From contig NZ_FNAH01000005.1 of assembly GCF_900101865.1 (NCBI RefSeq), positions 182,642-246,641 on the forward strand: DNA of 64,000 nt. Direction: 5' to 3'. The notes under the pieces were generated by a model. That model was given only the letters and a program-made list of their open reading frames with translations, searched no databases and was not told where the DNA came from. Positions within the stretch are counted from its first letter, which is position 1, and each line of letters starts with the position of its first letter. The position numbers and the translations under genes are program-made. Source of the stretch: Paracoccus isoporae (GTDB lineage: Bacteria > Pseudomonadota > Alphaproteobacteria > Rhodobacterales > Rhodobacteraceae). Positions 37,401 through 46,400 of the stretch are shown here, piece by piece.

Positions 37401-40400
37401 GGTCGCGATCGGGTTTGACCAGAACGACAACGGGCTGGATGCGGACGGCAATATCTACCTGCTCGACGGCACCGATGCGCTGTCGCGCTTCAACAACCTC
37501 AAGGGCACCGGCACGGTGAACCCGGATGGCTCCGTCCGCTATGTGATCGATCTTGGCGCCCATGCCGGCAAGAGCATCGACTCGCTGGTCTTCATCGCCG
37601 ATGACGACAGCGCGGCGCGCGGCGGTCTCGGCTCTGCCAGCTTCGCCAATGTCCAGTTGATCGAGGATGTCGCGGTTCAGACCAACGAGGCCCCGATCAT
37701 CATCGGCGGCGGCATCACCGATCTGGACATCTCCGAAGGTGCGCCGCTGGAGATCGATCTGCCCTTCGTCGATCCCGAAGGTGCGGCGCTCAGCTACAGC
37801 TTCACCGTGACCGATGCGTCCGGTGCCGATGTCACCGACCAGTTCGCAGATGTCAGCTTCAGCGGCAATGTGATGGTCGGCACGCTGCCGAACCTGCCGG
37901 GCAGCTTCACCGTCGCCGTCACGGCGGATGACGGCTCTGCGACCAATGCGACCGTCACCGACAGCTTCGTGCTGAACCTGCAGGACGTGAACGACGCCCC
38001 CGTGGTGGAGCAGGTGGCGCTCGAGCCCTATTTCGGCGCGGCGAACCAGCAGATCGAGCCGATCGATATCTCGCTGTTTGCCGAGTATTTCACCGATCCC
38101 GAAGGCCAGGCGCTGACGCTCAGCGTCGATCCCGCCTCGCTGCCCGCCGGGCTCAGCTATGATCCGGCGACCCAGCTCATCACCGGCGCCCCGACCGAAG
38201 GCGGCAGCTTCTCCGTCGTGGTCGTTGCGACCGATCCCGGCGGTCTGACCGCCACCCTGCCTCTGAGCTTCGAGATCGACGCCCCGCAGGTGGGCGACAG
38301 CTTCACCATCGAGGCCGAGAACTTCACCGGGCTTGCCGATGCGGACGGGTTCTATGCCGCGGCCGCCGCAAGCGCGTCGGGCAACCAGCTCATCAAGACC
38401 AATGCCAACCAGACCGGCAACGTGACCACCGATCTGGGCGCGGGCGGCGTGCCGGCCGGGTATTACACCGTCTCCGTCACGCTCTATGACGAGACCGACG
38501 GCGCGGCCAGCTTCTCGATCGATGTCGGCGGCGTCGCGGTGGCCGAGAATGCCAGCTTCGACGATGCCGGCGAATGGCTGAACGGCGACGGCACGACCGG
38601 GCGCGGCACCGCAGGCCAGGCGGGCAACCGCAAGGCGATCAGCTTCGACACCGTGGTCTATGTCGAGGCCGGCACGCTGCTGACCCTGTCCGGCGCTGCC
38701 GATGACGAGCATTTGCGCGTCGACAGCATCACCCTGACCCGCGCCGAAGCGCCGGTGAACCTGGCCCCCGAGGCGCCGATTCTGGACAATGCGACGGTTG
38801 CGGAAAACGACGTGGCCGGCGCGATCGGCACGCTGAGCGCCGTCGACCTGGACGGCGACACCGTGACCTTCGCGACCGACGATGCGCGCTTCACCATCGA
38901 CGGCGATCAGCTTCGCCTGGCCGATGGCGTGTCGCTGGATCACGAGGCTGCGGACACCGTCTCCGTCACCGTGACGGCGACGGACAGCGCCGGGAACGAA
39001 ACCGCCGCGACCCTCGACATCGCGGTGGAGGACGTGAACGAGGCGCCGGAGCTTGCAGCCGGGGCCGCGATTTCCGACGTGACGCTGGATGAAGGCGTCG
39101 GCGGCACGGTCGATCTGGCCGCCGCACTGGCGGCCGTCGATCCCGATGGCGACACGGTCAGCTATGTCGCCCAACTCGCAGATGGCCAGCCGCTTCCGGC
39201 CGGTATCACGCTGAATGGCGGCGTGCTGGAGATCGATCCGGCCGTCGCGCAAGGTGCCTATCAGATCGAGGCCTTCGCCTCGGATGGCACGCTGGACTCG
39301 AATTCCGTCCAGTTCGGCGTCTTTGTCGGCCAGCCCGCCCCGTTCCAGCCCATCGTGCTGCAGGCCGAGGATGCGGAGGTCACGCTGTCGGCGAACCCGG
39401 ATGGCGACGCCACCGAGACCGAGATCCGCGACGACGACAACCCGGAAACAGGCAGCTTCCAGGGGCTGCGCCCCGGCTTCAACGGCACCGGCTATGTCGA
39501 TTACGGTGACGATCCCGGCGACACGCTGACCTTCACCATCGACGTGCCCGAAGATGGCGAATACCTGGTCAATATCCGCTACGCCTCGCAGGATTTCGCG
39601 GGAGCGGAACGCGCGCTCGACATCTCGGTGAACGGCGCTGCGGCCGCCAACACGGTGTTCCCGAACACCGGCACGACCGGCGGCGGCGCGACCGAGGGCT
39701 TCAACAACTGGGACATCCTGACCCTGCCGGTCTCCCTGACCGCCGGGTCGAACACCCTGGCCTTCACCATCCCCGCAGGTGCGGCTTCCGGTCCCAATAT
39801 CGACCAGATCGAGATCACGACGGAGGCGGGTTCCGACAATTCCGCCGATGAGGACGGCATCCCGCTGTTCCTCAGCGGCCCGGACAGCGAGCTGAACGAG
39901 ACCCAGGCGGCCTCGATCAACTTCAACCTGGCCGGGATCGACCAGGACATCGTGAAGACGGAGATCAGCTTCGACGGCGGCGCGACCCGCGTCGAGGTGC
40001 TGCCGGACGCCGATGGCGACTTCACCGCCGATGGCTCGGCGCTGGCGCCGGGCGGATATACCGTCACCACCTATGTGACGGACGAGGCCAGCAACGAGGC
40101 CTCGGCCACGATGACCATCACGGTCGCCACCCCGGTGGTCGATGACTTCACCATCCAGGCCGAGGATGCGACGCAGGTGACGGTCGATGACACCGGCCTG
40201 CCGAGCGACGGCGACTTCACCCGCGTCGTCGATGCGGCCAATCCCGATGCGTTCGGCAATTTCCGTGCCGGTGCGGTGGGCGAGGCCTATGTCGATTTCG
40301 GCACCAACCCCGGCGATGCGCTCGTCGTAAATGTCGATGCGCCGGCCGCGGGCAGCTACGTCGTCACCATCCGCTATGCCAATGGCGGGGCGGATAACCG

Positions 40401-43400
40401 TCCGCTGGATGTTTCGGTGAATGGCGGTGCCGCGCAATCGGTTGATTTCGTCCCCGGTGCCGTGGTCAACGGCACGGCCTGGGAAAGCTGGGAGACCCAG
40501 ACCGTCGAGGTCGAGCTGGTCCAGGGCAGCAACGAGATCCGTCTGGAACTGCCCGCCGGTGCCGCGAACGGCCCGAATATCGACGAGTTCACCTTTGCCT
40601 ATGACGACGGCGCGGTGGTCGTGCCGCCCTTCTCGGTAACCGTCGAGGGCGAGACCTTCGACGTCAACGATCTGGAGCCGACCGGCGGCGTGACCGATAC
40701 GGTCTATCGCAACGCGGACAACCCCGAGCCGGGGGCGAATGCGGGCAATAGCGGTCCGGGTCTGGAATTCGATGCTGCCGGCCTGCGTCCCGGCTATGAG
40801 GGCGCCGGTTATCTGGACATGGGCGGCGAGGCCGGCGACAGCGCCAGCTTCAGCGTCGATGCGCCGGACGCCGATACCTACCAACTCACCGTGCGTTACG
40901 CGAATGGCGGCACCGCCGCCCGGCCGATGACGCTGAGCGTGAATGGTGTCGTCCAGACCATCGACTTCCCGGCGAGCAGTGCGACGACGGGTGCCGAAGC
41001 CTGGTCCGACTGGATGGAGGTGACGGTTGACGTGCCGCTGCAGGCGGGCGCCAACGAGATCTCGCTGGCCAATGTCGGGGCCACCGGTCCGAATATCGAC
41101 AATGTGACCGTCAGCCGGGGCAACCCGACCGGTCCGGTCCGCGACACGATCGCTTTCGAGGAGGTCATCAAGATCAACTTCGAGCCGCCGGCCGCGCAGA
41201 CCCAGCAGGGGCTGCCCGCAGGCTACACCACCCCGGCGGGATACGAGGCCGATACCGGGGCCGCCTATGGCGATCGCGGCAACGGCTTCACCTATGGTTG
41301 GGTGACCGAGGACAGCGTGGCCGACGGCACCGCCAACGGCACCACCCCTGCAGACCAGCCCGCCAATGCGCATTGGTACAAGGACATGGTTCCCGGTGCC
41401 TCGGATGAGCAGAAGACCTACGCCCATTTCGAATATCCCGGCGCCGGAGCCAACGGCTCGCGGGCCTGGGAGATGGCGCTGGAAAACGGCACCTACCAGG
41501 TCACCATGTCCATCGGTGACACGGCCGGGGCCTTCGACAGCACCTATTCGATCAATGTCGAGGGTCAGAGCCTGATGCCCGACTGGGTGCCGGCCAACCC
41601 GATTGACGGCTCCACCGATGACGGCGAGGGCTTCCGCTCCACGCTGGTCACCGGGATCGTGCAGGTGACCGACGGCAAGCTGACCATCGACTCCATCGGC
41701 GGGACCAATACGGAAATCCAGTCGCTGGAGATCGAGCGGATCCAGGATCTGACGCCGAACGATGACCGCACGGCGGATTTGGATTACTCCTACTTCGTCG
41801 ATCCGGTGGCCGACAATCTCGACGGCCAGACCTCGATCGCGATCGGGCCGGATGGTGAATTGCCGACCGGGATCGACCCGACCTCGCAACTGGTGATCGG
41901 GGTGAACCTGCAAGCGCCGGGCAACCGGGGTCCGAACGTCAACTATGTGGACAACGTCAAGCTGGTCGAGACGCTGACCGGCGAAGAAGTCGCCATCAAC
42001 GTGCAGATCTCGGGAGGGGCCGACTCCATGACGATCCGGCCGCTGGCCGATCTGAAGGAGAACACCAGCTACACGCTGAAAGTGCAGGACGTGATGGATC
42101 TGGGCAGCGTCGATGACGCGACCGCGCCGCTGCGCCAGATGCAGGATCTGACCACCACCTTCGTGACCGGCGAGATGCCGGCCCTGGTGGCGCGCGATGT
42201 GGCCTTCTCGACCACGACGCAGCTTGACGGGTTTGCCGATGGTGCCTTCGGCTATACCGGGATCGAGTTCGGCCCGGACGGCAAGCTCTACGTGGCCACC
42301 ATCACCGGCGAGATCCATCGCTGGGATGTGAATGCGGACGGCTCCATCGACAAGGACTCGCAGGACACCCTGTCGCTGGACTATCTGGATGCAGGCGCGC
42401 TCGGCCGGCGCGGTATTGTCGGCATGGTGTTCGATCCGAACGATCCCAACACGATCTGGATCAGCGACAACGCCCCGATCCCGCGCGAATCCAAGGCCTT
42501 CACCACGCCGGAATTCTCGGGCCGGGTCAGCAAGATCACCCTGGGTCCGAATGGCGAGTTCGACACGGCCACGGCGGAAACCTTCGCCTTCGGTCTGCCG
42601 CGTTCTGGCGGCGACCACCTGACCAACAGCCTCGAATTCCGCGCCAACCCGGAATTCGGGGAGCCGGGAGAGCCGGAATATCTGCTCTACCTGTCGCAGG
42701 GCTCCAACTCGGCGGCCGGCAGCCCGGACAACGCCTGGGGCAACCGTCCCGAGCGTCTGCTGAACGCCGCCATCCTGGAGATCGACATCACCAAGACGGC
42801 ACCGGCGGGCGGGCATGATCTGCGCACCGAACCGATCGAATTGACCGACGCTCCCACCACCTCCTTCCCGGAGAGCGATTTCAACGCCGACGGCACCTAT
42901 CCGGGGATGTACAACCCTTATGATGCCGACGCCGTGGTCAAGATCTATGCGACCGGCATCCGCAACGCCTATGACCTGGTCTGGCACTCGAACGGCAATC
43001 TCTACGTGCCGACGAACGGGACTGCATCGGGCGGCAAGACGCCGCAGGATCCCAACCAGCCTGGCCTGGACACGACGGTCGAGAATTCGCCCAAGCAGCT
43101 CGACTTCCTGTTCACCGTCGATGAGGGCGGCTATTACGGCCACCCGGTGACGCTGCGCGGCGAATACGTGCTGAATGGCGGCAACCCGACGGCGGGCGAA
43201 GACCCGTTCGAGGTCGATGCGAATGATGACACCAACGGAGCCACGGATGGGTATCAGGTCGGCGTGCAGCCCGATCCGAACTGGGATCTGGACGGCGTCT
43301 ACAGCCTGGGCTTCAACCGCTCGCCCAATGGTGCGACGGAGTACAAGGGCGATGCGTTCGGCTCGAACCTGCAGGGGGCGGTGATCTTCGCGCAGTTCTC

Positions 43401-46400
43401 TGTCGGCGACAACGTGCGCTACATCAATGTCGACGCGGACGGTAAGATCATCGGCGACGACGTGCTGCGCCGCCCCGACGGTTCGGTGATCGACAACTAT
43501 ATCGACCCGCTCGACATCATCGAGAACCCGGTGACCGGCCAGCTTTACCTGATGACGCTGAACCGCGGCACCGGTGCCAGCCAGCTGATCCTGCTGACCC
43601 CGGCACCGGGAGGCGCCACCCAGGATCTCACGGCGGATGAAGACGGCGATCTCGCGATTGTCGCGCTCGATGTCAGCGACACGGCCGCGGCGGTGTTCCA
43701 GGTCAACGGGCTGGATGACGACATCACCGCGGTCCGGGTCTCCTTCGACGGGGGGCCGGAAACGACGGTCACGCTGGACAGCAACAACCAGTTCACCATC
43801 GATCTGGGCACGCTGTCGGGTGACGTGGTGGCAACCATCGAGGTCACCGACGACGATCTGAACACCGCCACCGCCAGCGTCTCCTTCGAGCCCGGCGAGG
43901 AACCGAGCCAGCTCGTCTCGCTGGTCACGATCCAGGCCGAGGACAAGACGCCGCTCGACGGAACCAGCGTCGCCGTCCCGACCTCGCCCAATGCGGGGAT
44001 CGAGATCCGCGACGAGACCAACCTGGAGCCGGGGACGACCGGGATGGTGAACGGTCTTCGGCCCGGCGCGTTCGGGATCGACGGTAACACCGACAACCTC
44101 GATGGCACGCCGGGCGGCTATGCCGATTTCGGATCGACGAACGAGGACTTCCTGTCCTTCACCTTCGACGTTCCGGCCCAGAATGCCGGCGATGCGGTGC
44201 TGCAGTTCCGCTATGCCAATGGCGGCACGGAAGATCGTCCGCTTCAGGTCGAGCTGAACGGCAACATCGTCACGGTGGAGGCCTTCGCGCCGTCGCCGGG
44301 GGCAACGACGGACGAGCGGTGGTCGAGCTGGCAGACCGTGGATGTTCCGGCAACGCTGGTTGCGGGGCAGAACACCGTCACGCTGCGGTCGATCAACAAT
44401 ACCGGCCCGAATATCGACCAGCTTGAGGTACTGGTTTCGACCGACAGCTCCGGCCCGGTCGGGGACGGCACCGAGGAGGTCAACGGCGTCACCTACGTGA
44501 TGTACGAGGCCGAGAATGCCGATCTCGACGGCCCGGTGATCCTGACCGAGGACCGCACGCAATCCGGCAGCTTCGTCGATTTCGACGGCAATACCGATCA
44601 GTCCATCACCTGGACGGTCAATGTTGCGGAGGCCGGAGAATACGGTCTGGACATCATCTATGCGCTGTCCTCCTCCAAGCAGGCGCGTCCGATGGAACTG
44701 ACGATCAACGGCACGGTGGTGGACACGCTGCCCTTCACGCCGAACTCCAACGCGGCGGAGACCCAGTGGGGCCCGCAGCAGACCACCGTCTCGCTGCTGG
44801 CCGGCACCAACACCATCACCGTGACGGCGCCCGGCGCTAACGGTCCGAACATCGACTATCTGCGCGTCTCGCAGGCACCTCTGGTCGAGTTCGAGCCGGT
44901 TCCCGCCGATATCGACGGCTCCGGCCGGATCGAGCTGGAAGCCACGGACGGCTCGGCCAACACGGTCAGCGGCAGCGAGGCGGTGTTCTACTTCACCGTC
45001 GCCGCGGACGGGGTCTATCAGCTCGACACCGCCAGCAATGCCGGTGCGCCGAACGGGCAGGGGCTGACCTGGCTGCTGAATGGCGAAGAGATCGAAGCCA
45101 CGCCGTTCCCGGGTTCGGGCGGGGTCGAGGAATCGATCTTCACCACGCTGGAGGCCGGCACCACCTATGAGCTGCGCATCGTCTCGGATGCGCCCGGTGC
45201 AAGCGCGCTCGATTATCTCGACGTCACGGCGGCCGGCGGCAACGCCAATGCCGATATCGAGGTGGTCAGCAGTGATCCGACCTATTTCGACAACCGCCTG
45301 CACTTCTCCTATATCGAGAACCCGGTGCAGAACGGTGAGACCCGCGACTACAAGGACAGCGGTGTCGTGCGGATCAGCAACAGCGGCAGCGAGGATCTGA
45401 CGATCAACGATGCCAGCCTGACGGGTCCGTTCACCATCACCGCGCCGGCAACGCTGGACGGTCTGACGCTGGCGGCCGGTGAGTTCGTCGATGTCACCAT
45501 CAACTTCGACCGCGCGGCCTATACCCCGCCCAGCTTCAATGTCGATGCGACATCCACGATCTTCGAGGGCCGCCTGCGGCTGAACACCAATGACGCGGAA
45601 GATCCGTTCATCGATGTGGATCTGGCGGGCTTCTGGCAGAACGTGCCCGAAGGAAAGCAGGAGCCGAATGTCAACGAGGTCTGGCAGGTCTTCGGCTTCG
45701 GCAACCGGATCGAGGGTCTGACCACGATCGGCGGCGGCGAGAACAGCACGCTCAGCACCAATGACGTGTTCGCCAAGACCGACGAGACCGAGGTTCTGTC
45801 GCCCTACTGGAAACTGGCGGACGGCGTCACCCAGGCGAAGGTCACGCAGATCGCGGCATTCCACGGTCCGGGCGGCGCGACGCTGAGCATCCACAACCCC
45901 GGCAACAAGGGCCAGCAGGTCAACTTCTGGAACCATGACGGGACGGACAACCAGCGTCTTCTGCCCAATGCCGGCGGCGCGGCCAGCTTTGCCACCGAAG
46001 ATTTCGGCAACAGCAATATTCCGGGCTTCTGGCAGGGCAACGGCGTGTTCGGGATCTCGGTCGCGGGCCTGTCCACCGATCCGACGCTGAACCCGATCGG
46101 CGGGGTCACGGTGCCCGGCGAACAGCAGGGCCACACGGTCAAGATGTTCCAGGCGCTCGACGCGGCCGGCAATGTGATCCCGAATGTCTATCTGGGGGTC
46201 ATGGACTACACCGGCATCAACTACGATTATAACGACAACATGTTCGTGATCGAAGGTGTCGAGCCGGTCGGCTTCGGGCAGAGCATCGAGGTCTCGGGTC
46301 TGGACGATGCCGCGGCGGATGACCGCCTGGTCTTCACCAATATCGACAACCCGGCGGCCGCAGCGCAGGAGTTCCGCAACGAGGCGACCTTCACCATCAG

